From contig CAJXKA010000004.1 in the NCBI GenBank assembly GCA_913055655.1, forward strand, positions 1-64,000: a DNA stretch of 64,000 bases, read 5' to 3'. This document shows, piece by piece, positions 1 through 7,929 of the stretch. Origin of the DNA: an uncultured Oceanospirillales bacterium. Lineage in GTDB: Bacteria; Pseudomonadota; Gammaproteobacteria; Xanthomonadales; SZUA-36. The position numbers were made by a program, and so were the translations under genes. A model generated the notes under the pieces. The model was given only the letters and a program-made list of their open reading frames with translations, was not told the DNA's origin and did no database searches. Every line of letters begins with the position of its first letter. Within the stretch, counting starts at the first letter, position 1.

Positions 1-1
1 G

Positions 2-73
2 AATCGGGGAATCGGGGAATCGGGGAATCGGGGAATCGGGGAATCGGGGAATCGGGGAATCGGGGAATCGGGG
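2..73. repeat. Octamer tandem array (AATCGGGG)x9
   Basis: Nine uninterrupted copies of the 8-bp unit AATCGGGG are read directly. The array runs off the left edge of the window, so its true length is unknown. It lies downstream of pyrB, beyond an inverted repeat, in sequence with no gene. It resembles simple short tandem repeats that vary in copy number by slippage; no function is visible. Confidence 0.95.
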
Positions 74-130
74 AAAGCGCCTTTCTCCTGCTATCCCGTG
101 TCAAGTGCGGCAAGGTTTTTCTTACCTTTT

Positions 131-154
131 ACTGATTCACTGACTCACTGATTC
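131..154. repeat. Degenerate octamer repeat ACTGATTC x3
   Basis: Three consecutive octamers read ACTGATTC, ACTGACTC and ACTGATTC. On the other strand the unit is GAATCAGT, which shares its first five bases with the GAATCGGG array at the window start. The two may be relatives placed in opposite orientation. Confidence 0.7.
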
Positions 155-179
155 CCTGCCCCGCGATGACGTGTCCGGT

Positions 180-287
180 GCCGGGGTGGGTGAGGTTTTC
201 CCCGGGCCTTCGGCGGCAGGGATGCCGCCGATGAGCGTACATGGACGTATTCACAGCGCGCCCGGGGAAAACCTCACCCACCCCGGC
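180..287. repeat. 28-bp perfect inverted repeat with nested hairpin
   Basis: The arms at 180-207 and 260-287 are perfect reverse complements. Between them lies a second perfect 8-bp stem, CGGCGGCA (211-218) with TGCCGCCG (223-230) around a 4-base loop. The element starts 14 bp beyond the pyrB stop, so it would be the first strong structure in the pyrB 3' region. It has no U-tract, so a REP/ERIC-like intergenic repeat or mRNA-stabilising structure is more likely than an intrinsic terminator. Confidence 0.85.
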
Positions 288-300
288 GCCCCGCAACACG

Positions 301-1218
301 CTATCCGGCGGCGGGGAGCCCGAGGAGGTGCGACAGCACCGCCATGCGCACCCAGACCCCGTTGGTCACCTGCTCACGAATCACTGAACGCGGGCCGTCC
401 GCAACTTCCGAGGTAATCTCGACGCCACGATTCATCGGTCCGGGATGCATGACGATGCAGCCGGGCGCGGCCAGCGCCAGTCGCGCATTGGTCAAACCCC
501 AGTGACGGTGATAGTCCTCGCCTTCCGGCGCATCCATGGCGCCCAGCCGTTCATGCTGGATGCGCAACATCATCACGGCGTCAACGCCTTCCAGCGCGGC
601 ATCAAAATCGTCAAACACGCGCACGCCATCCGTGACGGCGCTTGCGGCCATGAGCTCGGGCGGCGCGCACAGGCGAATTTCTCCGACGCCGAGTTTTTTC
701 ATCAGCGCGACGTCCGAGCTGGTGACGCGGGAGTGGTGCAGGTCGCCGGCGACCAGCACCGTGCGGTTGGCCAGGTCGGGCAGGTGCCGGCGCAGGGTGT
801 ACATGTCGAGCAGCGCCTGCGTGGGGTGGGCGCGGCTGCCGTCGCCGGCGTTGACGATATGCATTTCCGGGCCGGCGAACTCGGTCAGCCCCCCCAGCGC
901 GCCGTTGGTCGGGTGGCGCACCGCGATACAGTCGGGACCCATGGCCTGCAGGCTCAGGAACGTATCCTGCAGGGTTTCCCCCTTGCGCACCGAACTGTCA
1001 CTGGCCGCGACATTGATCACCCGCAGGCCCAGGCGCATGGCGGCAATTTCGAATGACACGCGCGTGCGTGTGCTCGGTTCATAGAACAGGTTGACCAGGA
1101 CCCGGTCGCGACCGGTGTGCTGGAATCGCCCGGGACCGTCGGCGATGGCGTCGGCCAGTTCGAGAATGGCTTCCAGGTCAGCAACGGGCGTGGAGTCGAT
1201 ATCGATCAGGTGCTGCAT
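301..1218 (-). CDS. pyrB: Aspartate carbamoyltransferase catalytic subunit
   Basis: PyrB condenses carbamoyl phosphate and aspartate to N-carbamoylaspartate, the committed step of pyrimidine synthesis in the cytosol. The 305-residue protein has the usual catalytic-chain length and shows the carbamoyl-phosphate loop FYEPSTRTR, HPTQALLD and the C-terminal HPGPMNRG. I chose the ATG whose A overlaps the ruvX stop (TGATG) over a TTG one codon upstream. It is the last gene of a minus-strand run from gshB through the TonB-like gene, yqgE and ruvX. In Pseudomonas pyrR lies between ruvX and pyrB; here ruvX and pyrB overlap, so pyrR is absent from this position. No pyrC-like partner follows within the window. 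Confidence 0.97.
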   Translation of the reverse strand: MQHLIDIDSTPVADLEAILELADAIADGPGRFQHTGRDRVLVNLFYEPSTRTRVSFEIAAMRLGLRVINVAASDSSVRKGETLQDTFLSLQAMGPDCIAVRHPTNGALGGLTEFAGPEMHIVNAGDGSRAHPTQALLDMYTLRRHLPDLANRTVLVAGDLHHSRVTSSDVALMKKLGVGEIRLCAPPELMAASAVTDGVRVFDDFDAALEGVDAVMMLRIQHERLGAMDAPEGEDYHRHWGLTNARLALAAPGCIVMHPGPMNRGVEITSEVADGPRSVIREQVTNGVWVRMAVLSHLLGLPAAG

Positions 1219-1700
1219 CAATCAGTTTCCGGTGGTGCGCCGGCCGAGCGGGCGGCCGGGCTCGTGAGCCAGTTTTCAAGAATGATACCTGCCGCGACGG
1301 CGTCCAGCATGGCGGCGTCACGGCGGCGGGCGCGGCCCTCTGCGCGGCGGGAAGCGAAGCCCTCGGCCGCTGCCCGTGACGTCAGGCGTTCATCGCTGTA
1401 AAACACCGGTTTGCCGTGGCGTTCACCCAGCGCCGCGCCGAACTGGCGCGCCGCCTTCGACATGTCCGACTCTTCGCCGTCCTGCCCCAACGGGAGCCCG
1501 ACGACCAGCGCGACCGGCCGCCATTCGGCCACCAGCGCGGCGATGGCTGCCCAGTCGGGCGTGTCGCCGTGCCGGACCACGGCCAGCGGGCCCGCGGTGC
1601 GCGTCATCGTCTGGCCAACCGCCACGCCAATGCGCCTGAAGCCGAAGTCGAATCCGAGAAGGGTGCCTTCCGGCGTCGGAGCGCCGCCGGCCTCAGGCAT
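1218..1700 (-). CDS. ruvX: Putative pre-16S rRNA nuclease / Holliday junction resolvase-like RuvX (YqgF)
   Basis: This RNase H-fold nuclease family is linked to 16S rRNA 5' maturation and originally to Holliday-junction resolution. The 160-residue protein has the first acidic strand (LGFDFGFRRIGVAVG), the VVGLPLG strand, the DERLTS segment and the C-terminal D-A-AAGIIL helix. The open frame extends upstream to 1928, but that part overlaps yqgE. The ATG at 1700, overlapping the yqgE stop by 8 bp, gives the normal family length. Its stop overlaps the pyrB start by one base, implying translational coupling. Confidence 0.93.
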   Translation of the reverse strand: MPEAGGAPTPEGTLLGFDFGFRRIGVAVGQTMTRTAGPLAVVRHGDTPDWAAIAALVAEWRPVALVVGLPLGQDGEESDMSKAARQFGAALGERHGKPVFYSDERLTSRAAAEGFASRRAEGRARRRDAAMLDAVAAGIILENWLTSPAARSAGAPPETD

Positions 1701-2268
1701 GGCCACCAACATCGTGCAGGTGGGAAATATCGATACCGAGCCGGCTGACCGCGTTCGCCCAGCGGTCGGCGATGGGGGATTCAAAGATAATGGCGCTGTC
1801 GGCCGGTACCGACAGCCAGGCGCTCTCGCGAATCTCGCCTTCCAGCTGGCCATCACCCCAGCCGGCGTAACCCAGCGCGACCACGAAACGCGCCGGCCCC
1901 TCGCCGCCGGCGATGGCCGCCAGGACATCCCGGGACGTCGTCACCATGATGTCGTCGTTGATGGCCATGCTGGATTCAAAACCCTCGACCGGCGTGTGCA
2001 GCACGAAGCCGCGGTCGCGGTGCACCGGGCCGCCTTCCAGGACCGTCATGTCGCGGACGCTCGCATCATCGCATTCGAGATCCAGCTGTTTGAATACCTC
2101 GCCGAGCGTAAACCCGGAATCGCGGTTGACGGTGATGCCGATCGCGCCTTCACTGGTGTGCTGGCAAAGCAGGGTCACGGAACGAACGAAATTGGGATCC
2201 GCCAGGCCGGGCATGGCGATCAGCATCTGGTTTCCCAGGTATCCGGTAATGGCGTCGGTTTCGCTCAT
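1693..2268 (-). CDS. yqgE: YqgE/AlgH family protein (UPF0301)
   Basis: The 191-residue protein matches the YqgE/AlgH family: N-terminal YLGNQMLIAMPG, then GAIGITVNR, the LEGGPVH segment, RFVVALGYAGWG, and a final region with FESPIADRW. Its biochemical role is unsettled, although AlgH was first linked to alginate regulation in Pseudomonas. It sits directly upstream of ruvX and overlaps it by 8 bp, an association conserved across gammaproteobacteria. Confidence 0.95.
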   Translation of the reverse strand: MSETDAITGYLGNQMLIAMPGLADPNFVRSVTLLCQHTSEGAIGITVNRDSGFTLGEVFKQLDLECDDASVRDMTVLEGGPVHRDRGFVLHTPVEGFESSMAINDDIMVTTSRDVLAAIAGGEGPARFVVALGYAGWGDGQLEGEIRESAWLSVPADSAIIFESPIADRWANAVSRLGIDISHLHDVGGHA

Positions 2269-2335
2269 AACCCCTTATATCGGTTTTGCCAGGCCGTGAA
2301 TCAAGTCACCTCAAACGCCATGCCTGCCGGCATGG

Positions 2336-3190
2336 TTATTCAAAACGGTGTCCGGAAGAGAATCGCCAGGTGCGCGTGATATGCAGGACGTCTACCTTGG
2401 CGGCGATATCGGGCGGCAGCGGCGAGAACGGTGCGGCCAGCCGGACAATCCGCTCGGCGGCGCGGTCCAGTTCGGGAATGCCGGAGCCGCGCTGGATACT
2501 GATGCTTTCCACGCCGCCCTGTGCGTCGATCCCCACCGTCATCAGCAGGTCGCCGGCGATACCGCGTTGCTTCAGCTCGGTCGGGTAGTTCAGGTTGCCC
2601 ACGCGCTCCACCTTGCCCACCCATGCCGCCATGTAGGTGGCGAACTCGTATTCCCGGGTGTTGGCGGAGATGAAACGCCGCCGCGGCAGCTTCGATTTCC
2701 ACTGTGTTTCCCGGTCATGCTCGGGCTGCATCTGCGCCACCTGCATGCTTTGCTGCATCAGTTCGGCGGCGCTGGGCATCGCATCCAGCGGCTGTTCAAT
2801 GTCGGTAATCTGCTGGGCCGGACGCGCGTCGGGTGTTTCGGCGACGACGGTCTCGCGTACTTCAGGCGCCGTTTCCGGGATCACTTCCTCGCTGCTGACC
2901 GGCATTTCGCCCTCGTCGACGCTGGGAATGTCCGGGCTGATCTCACGAGACGGCTTCTCCGCCTCCTCGGATTCGCCGCCGCCAAGCTGCGACACCTGGG
3001 CCAGGAACTCGGCTTCTTCCGGGTCGTTCTCGGTGCGCCAGTTCACCAGCACCACGTCCAGTGTTTCGGCCGCCTTGCGCAGCGGGTTGATGTCGAGCAC
3101 GAAACTGACGCCCAGCAGCACCGCGGCATGGATCACCAGCGCCAATCCGAAGGCGATGGAAAATCGGTCGTTGAACAGGTTGCCGGTCAT
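2336..3190 (-). CDS. TonB family protein (TonB3-like), C-terminal TonB domain
   Basis: A TonB-like energy transducer anchored in the inner membrane. There is a short cytoplasmic start, one membrane segment (FGLALVIHAAVLLGVSFVL, about residues 13-31), a long acidic Pro/Glu-rich periplasmic spacer, and a C-terminal TonB domain with the strand LLMTVGIDAQGGVESISIQR and terminal TRTWRF. The spacer is acidic rather than the classic EP/KP-rich type. It lies 2-11 bp after gshB, beside the pil chemosensory operon, matching Pseudomonas tonB3, which is needed for twitching motility. I therefore infer a pilus-related rather than iron-uptake role. A GTG three codons upstream (3199) is an alternative start. 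Confidence 0.85.
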   Translation of the reverse strand: MTGNLFNDRFSIAFGLALVIHAAVLLGVSFVLDINPLRKAAETLDVVLVNWRTENDPEEAEFLAQVSQLGGGESEEAEKPSREISPDIPSVDEGEMPVSSEEVIPETAPEVRETVVAETPDARPAQQITDIEQPLDAMPSAAELMQQSMQVAQMQPEHDRETQWKSKLPRRRFISANTREYEFATYMAAWVGKVERVGNLNYPTELKQRGIAGDLLMTVGIDAQGGVESISIQRGSGIPELDRAAERIVRLAAPFSPLPPDIAAKVDVLHITRTWRFSSGHRFE

Positions 3191-3201
3191 GGTCGCCACG
3201 C

Positions 3202-4194
3202 TCAGGCCGCCGCCTCCCGCGCGGCCAGGCGCGCCTCGATCGCGTCGAACAGGTGCCCGGCGATGTTCAGGCCGTGCGCCGCATCGAGCTCACGAATGCA
3301 GGTCGGGCTGGTGACGTTGATCTCGGTCAGCCAGTCACCGATGACGTCGAGGCCGGCGAACAGGATGCCGCGCCGCTTCAGCTCCGGCGCCACCTGCTCA
3401 CAGATCCAGCGGTCGCGGTCGCTTAACGGCACGGCCTTGCCGGTGCCGCCCTTGGCCAGGTTGCCGCGAAAATCACCTTCGCCCGGTATGCGCGCCAGTG
3501 CGAATGGAACGGGCTCACCGTCGACCACCAGGATGCGCTTGTCGCCCCTGTCGATCTCCGGAATGTAGGTCTGCGCCATCACCTGCTCGCGGTCATGCTT
3601 CGTAATCGCCTCCAGGATCACGCGCAGGTTCGCGTCGCCGGGGTTCAGCTGGAAGATGGACTCGCCACCCATGCCGTCCAGCGGCTTGACCACCGAGCGG
3701 CCGTTCGCCTCGACAAAGGCCTGGATACGGCGGGACTCCCGCGTAATCACGAACGGCACGCAGCACTGGGGGAAATGGGTGATGAAATACTTCTCGTTGG
3801 CGTCACGAAGGGCGTTGGGGCGATTCACCACCAGCACGCCCGCCGCCTCGGCCAGGTCCAGCGCGTAGGTCTGGTAGACATAATCCATGTTGAACGGCGG
3901 GTCGCGGCGCATCAACAGGGTGTCGAGTTCATCCAGCGGTGTGTCCACGGCCTCGCCCAGGCTGAACCAGTCCGTGGTGTTGTCCCGCACTTCGACCGAC
4001 CGCATCGCCGCGAATGCCCGGCCGTCCGAGACATACAGGTCGCCCGGCTCCATGTAGCGCAAATCATGGCCGCGACGCTGCGCTTCCAGCATCATTGCGA
4101 AGGTGGAATCCTTGTAAGTCTTGATGCCGGCAATCGGATCCATGACCACCCCGGTCCGGATACCACGCGCCAACACGGCCTCGGTTTCGTTCAT
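3202..4194 (-). CDS. gshB: Glutathione synthetase
   Basis: GshB ligates glycine to gamma-glutamylcysteine with ATP, completing glutathione synthesis. The 330-residue protein has the typical N-terminal MDPIAGIKTYKDST region, the MRRDPPFNMDYVY motif, and ATP-grasp elements VVKPLDGMGGESIF and LDVIGDWLTEINVTSPT. A good ribosome site (GGGAG) precedes the ATG. It is divergent from pilG and heads the minus-strand run into the TonB-like gene, yqgE, ruvX and pyrB; this layout is conserved in Pseudomonas. Confidence 0.98.
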   Translation of the reverse strand: MNETEAVLARGIRTGVVMDPIAGIKTYKDSTFAMMLEAQRRGHDLRYMEPGDLYVSDGRAFAAMRSVEVRDNTTDWFSLGEAVDTPLDELDTLLMRRDPPFNMDYVYQTYALDLAEAAGVLVVNRPNALRDANEKYFITHFPQCCVPFVITRESRRIQAFVEANGRSVVKPLDGMGGESIFQLNPGDANLRVILEAITKHDREQVMAQTYIPEIDRGDKRILVVDGEPVPFALARIPGEGDFRGNLAKGGTGKAVPLSDRDRWICEQVAPELKRRGILFAGLDVIGDWLTEINVTSPTCIRELDAAHGLNIAGHLFDAIEARLAAREAAA

Positions 4195-4289
4195 CTTTCG
4201 CTCCCTGCGAATGCGCTCACATTATCCGCCGCCACGGGCCACCCTGCCAACCACCCGGCAGCCACAACCGCGTTTTACCAGCGGGCTCA

Positions 4290-4295
4290 ATTATA
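4290..4295 (-). promoter_or_regulatory. Candidate -10 element for gshB
   Basis: On the minus strand this reads TATAAT, a perfect -10 hexamer, 96 bp before the gshB ATG in the gshB/pilG divergent spacer. No convincing -35 is found 16-18 bp upstream, so this is a partial promoter call. Confidence 0.4.
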
Positions 4296-4464
4296 TAAGC
4301 GACATTCCTTGCAAAGTGCAGAAGGCTGGAATCCTGCAAAATTCGGGAGTAGACTAGGTGGCCCCGCGACTTTCTGATCCTTTCAGTCAGCCGGGGAAGG
4401 GGAAGGATAAGGGGACAAATCGCGCAGCGGACAAGCGCGAGCAACCAATGACAGGGAAGGAACC

Positions 4465-4890
4465 ATGAACATGGAAAGCGTTCAAGTGGCCACCGACGTC
4501 GCCACCGAGGAACACGCACCGCGACGGGAGATGTGCATTCTCTTCGTCGACGACAGCGCCACCATCCGGCGCTCGGCTGAAACCATGCTGGCCAACGAGG
4601 CCTGCCGCGTGGTGACCGCCGAGAACGGCTTCGAAGCCCTCTCCAAGATCACCCGGCATCGCCCGGACCTGATTTTCGTGGACATCATGATGCCGCGACT
4701 GGACGGCTACCAGACCACCGCGATCATCAAGAACAACGCCGAGTTCCGCAATACGCCGGTCATCATGTTGACCAGCAAGGACGGCCTGTTCGACAAGGCG
4801 CGTGGGCGGGTGGTGGGTTCCGACCTCTACCTGACCAAGCCATTCACCCGGGAGGAGCTCCTCTCGGCTGTGGAACAGCACGCGGCCTGA
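4465..4890 (+). CDS. pilG: Twitching motility response regulator PilG
   Basis: A single-domain CheY-like receiver of the Pil-Chp system, phosphorylated by ChpA and controlling type IV pilus extension and cAMP level in relatives. The 141-residue protein has the acidic pair in ILFVDDSATIRR, the phospho-acceptor Asp in FVDIMMPRLDGY, a switch Thr/Ser in VIMLTSKDG and the Lys in YLTKPF. GGAAGGAA precedes the ATG. It starts the operon pilG-pilI-pilJ-chpA-chpC. The second receiver gene pilH, usually next in line, is absent: pilI follows after 61 bp. Confidence 0.95.
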   Translation: MNMESVQVATDVATEEHAPRREMCILFVDDSATIRRSAETMLANEACRVVTAENGFEALSKITRHRPDLIFVDIMMPRLDGYQTTAIIKNNAEFRNTPVIMLTSKDGLFDKARGRVVGSDLYLTKPFTREELLSAVEQHAA

Positions 4891-4951
4891 CGTGGCGCCA
4901 GGCGGTCCGGGGACCGCACGTCACGATGAATGCTCACGAGGGGATGTGAAG

Positions 4952-5494
4952 ATGAGCACGGTCAACGCCTCATTCGCCAAACTGCTCGATTACGAGCGCA
5001 GGGCCCGCGACGCCGGCAGCGACGGCGCGGACGGCGCCGCCACGCGCGGTGACTGGGCCGGGCTCGCGTTCCGCGTCGGCGGTGACCAGCTCGTCTGCGG
5101 CATGGACCGCGTGTCGGAATCACTCGCCCTGCCGCAGATCACCCGCGTTCCGGGCGCCAAGCCATTCATCCTGGGGCTGGCCAACGTCCGTGGCGACCTG
5201 GTCACCATTATCGACCTGGGTTGCTACCTGGGCGGCCAGCGCACCCGCACGTCATCCTCGTCCAGGGTGCTGTCTTCAAATCTTCGCGGCCGAGCAGTCG
5301 GCCTGCTGGTGGACGAGGTGTTTGGACAACGAAATTTCATGAGCAGCGATGCCGACCCGGTGGATGTGCCGGAAGACTCACCGCTGCATGACCTGGTGAA
5401 GCGCGCGCATCGCGCCGGCTCCGAATCGTGGCAGGAACTCGACCTCGACACCCTGTTCCGCAGCCCGGCCTTCCTGGATGGAGCGGCGGCATGA
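4952..5494 (+). CDS. pilI: CheW-like adaptor PilI
   Basis: A CheW-domain protein that couples the receptor PilJ to the kinase ChpA. The 180-residue chain has the CheW core: GLAFRVGGDQLVCGMDRVSE, ITRVPGAKPFILGLANVRGD, VTIIDLGCYLG, and GLLVDEVFGQRNF. I chose the ATG at 4952 because the family begins shortly before FAKLLDYERR; the frame is open upstream to 4892. Its TGA overlaps the pilJ ATG (ATGA), implying coupled translation. Confidence 0.93.
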   Translation: MSTVNASFAKLLDYERRARDAGSDGADGAATRGDWAGLAFRVGGDQLVCGMDRVSESLALPQITRVPGAKPFILGLANVRGDLVTIIDLGCYLGGQRTRTSSSSRVLSSNLRGRAVGLLVDEVFGQRNFMSSDADPVDVPEDSPLHDLVKRAHRAGSESWQELDLDTLFRSPAFLDGAAA

Positions 5495-7929
5495 ACGGTG
5501 ACCCGCGACTGATCGGAAAACGCCGCCAGGCCGGCGCCAGTTCCCCGAAACTGGTCATTGCCCTTGCTGTGCTGACGGTGATGGCGGGCATCACGGTGGG
5601 CATTTCCACGACCCTGCTGATGAAAAACGCGGGGCACGAACGCACCTGGACACGCCTGGCCACCGAGGTACAGGTCGGGTCGCAGAAGCTTTCGAAAGCA
5701 GCCGCGGAGGCCGCGCTCGGGAATATTGAGGCCATCAGCGAGCTCGAAACCACGTACCAGCAGCTGGATCGCAACATGCAGGCGCTGCGGATTGGCTCGC
5801 CCGCCGGCAACCTGCCGCCCACCCCCGAGGAAGTGGGTACCGAGATGCGTGCCCTGAACACGACCTGGACCCGGGTCAGCGACAACGCCTACGAGATCAT
5901 CAACGCCGAACGACTGGTCAATGAACTGTCCACCGCGGGTTCGGCCGTCTACAACGCGATCCCGCAGATCCAGGCGAACACCGACCAGATGGTGCGCCAG
6001 CTGGTGGAGAGCGGCGCGCCCAGCCAGCAGGTTTTCGCGGGCAGCCGGCAACTCGTGCTGGCCGATCGTATCCAGCGCCGGGTGAATGAAATCCTGCGTA
6101 ACGGCGCCAATGCCGCGGCAGCGGCCGAAGACCTGCAGAACGAGATGGCCGTGTTTGCACAGGTGCAGCAGGCCCTCGTATCCGGCAACCAGCGGATGGG
6201 CATTACCCCGGTTCGTAACCAGCAGGCCCTGGCCTCACTGAGCAATGTTCGCCGGGGTTTCGCAGCGGCGCAGCCATCCCTGCAGTCCATCCTGGACGCG
6301 GCCGAACGCCTGCGCGCCATCCGTGTTGCCGCTGACAACATCTTTCTCGACAGCGAAGCTGTCTTCCGACAGGCCGGTGACCTGTCACGCGCCGTAGCCG
6401 CCCTGCCCCGGACGCGTGCGTGGCCGTCGACGCAGATCAATACCATCGCGCTGGTGGCGTTGATCGTGCTGGCGATCGCGCTCGTGGGCTTCGTGCTGCT
6501 CAGCGCCACGCGCAAAGCCGATACGGCGCACAAATCGAACCGCCGCACCCAGGAAGCCATCATCCGCCTGCTGGACGAGTTGGGCGCCCTGGCCGAGGGT
6601 GACCTGACAACGCGCGCGACCGTCACCGACGAGATCACCGGCGCCATCGCCGATGCCGTCAATTTTGCAATTGAGCGCCTGAGGGAACTGGTGGTCGGCA
6701 TCAACCAGACCGCCGCCGAAGTGGCCCGCTCGGCCGAGTCCACCCGGACGTCGACCTCGCGGCTGGCGGAATCCGCCAATGAGCAGGCCGGCCAGGTCGG
6801 TCGCGCCACCGAGAAAATCCAGGCCATGTCCACGGCTTTCAACACCATGGCGCAGCGTTCGCTGTCTTCAAGCGAAACCGCGCTGGACTCGGTCACCATG
6901 GCTCATGCCGGCGCCGGGAAGGTGCGGAAAACGATCCAGGGGATGGACACGATTCGTGACCAGATCCAGGAAACTTCAAAGCGGATCAAGCGCCTGGGTG
7001 AGTCGACCCAGGAGATCGGCGATATTGTCGGGCTGATCAAGGACATCGCTGAGCAGACCAACGTGCTGGCGCTGAACGCCGCCATCCAGGCCGCATCGGC
7101 TGGCGGATCGGGCCAGGGTTTCGGCGTGGTCGCCGACGAGGTCCAGCAGCTGGCCGAAAGCGCCACCAATGCCACGCGCCGGATCACCAGCCTGGTCCAG
7201 ACCATCCAGGCGGACACGGCCGAGGCGGTCCGCTCGATGGAAGAGACGACCAGCGAAGTGGTCAACGGCGCCCGCCTGGCCCAGGACGCCGGCGCCTCGC
7301 TGTCGCAGATTGAGCTCGCTTCGACCGAACTGTCCGCCCTGATCGAGGACATTGCGCGCGAGGCCGAGGCCCACTCCGGCCAGGCCCAGCGAATTTCCGA
7401 GCTCATGGACGGCATTCGCGAGGTATCGGTCAAAACGTCGAAAGGCACATCGCTCACCGCCGATGCGGTCGCCGAGCTGGCTGAGCGTGTCATGCAGTTG
7501 CAGGCATCAGTGTCCGACTTCAAGCTGCCCGAGCAGCCCGAAAGCGCCGAAGCATTACCGGTACCCGCCCTCCCGGAGCCCGCTCCGGAACCGGAACCGG
7601 AACCGGAACCGGAATTGCTATCCGAACCTGGGGCCCAAGCCGAAACGACGCCGGAAGAGACGCAAGCGCCCGGCACAGTCAATGATGAGCTGGACGAAGG
7701 GGACGAAGGGGACAAAGGGGACGAGGACATTCCGCCCTCACTGGTGCCGCCACGCAAGGACCACGACCCCGAAGCGCCGGCCCGTGCCGCCACGGGTCCT
7801 GACGCGGTTCCCGAGATCGAGGCCCCGGACTGGGAAACGGTGGAATACAGCGATGATGCGGACACGGCAGAAGACAATGCCGAGGCGTCAAACGGCGACG
7901 CCACCAGCACACGCAGGGAGTCCGCATGA
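5491..7929 (+). CDS. pilJ: Type IV pilus chemoreceptor (MCP) PilJ with long acidic C-terminal tail
   Basis: The membrane receptor of the Pil-Chp system. Membrane segment 1 is at about residues 20-44, followed by a large periplasmic region with PilJ-type repeats, membrane segment 2 at about 315-338, a HAMP-like region and the signalling hairpin DIAEQTNVLALNAAIQA, with GFGVVADEVQ. The 812-residue chain is longer than the roughly 680 typical of Pseudomonas PilJ; the excess is a low-complexity tail after about residue 680. That tail contains an EP repeat encoded by tandem CCGGAA hexamers and a GDEGDKGDED stretch encoded by GACGAAGGG-type nonamers. The start overlaps pilI (ATGA) and the stop overlaps chpA (ATGA). 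No CheR/CheB homologues (pilK, chpB) are in the operon. Confidence 0.95.
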   Translation: MNGDPRLIGKRRQAGASSPKLVIALAVLTVMAGITVGISTTLLMKNAGHERTWTRLATEVQVGSQKLSKAAAEAALGNIEAISELETTYQQLDRNMQALRIGSPAGNLPPTPEEVGTEMRALNTTWTRVSDNAYEIINAERLVNELSTAGSAVYNAIPQIQANTDQMVRQLVESGAPSQQVFAGSRQLVLADRIQRRVNEILRNGANAAAAAEDLQNEMAVFAQVQQALVSGNQRMGITPVRNQQALASLSNVRRGFAAAQPSLQSILDAAERLRAIRVAADNIFLDSEAVFRQAGDLSRAVAALPRTRAWPSTQINTIALVALIVLAIALVGFVLLSATRKADTAHKSNRRTQEAIIRLLDELGALAEGDLTTRATVTDEITGAIADAVNFAIERLRELVVGINQTAAEVARSAESTRTSTSRLAESANEQAGQVGRATEKIQAMSTAFNTMAQRSLSSSETALDSVTMAHAGAGKVRKTIQGMDTIRDQIQETSKRIKRLGESTQEIGDIVGLIKDIAEQTNVLALNAAIQAASAGGSGQGFGVVADEVQQLAESATNATRRITSLVQTIQADTAEAVRSMEETTSEVVNGARLAQDAGASLSQIELASTELSALIEDIAREAEAHSGQAQRISELMDGIREVSVKTSKGTSLTADAVAELAERVMQLQASVSDFKLPEQPESAEALPVPALPEPAPEPEPEPEPELLSEPGAQAETTPEETQAPGTVNDELDEGDEGDKGDEDIPPSLVPPRKDHDPEAPARAATGPDAVPEIEAPDWETVEYSDDADTAEDNAEASNGDATSTRRESA

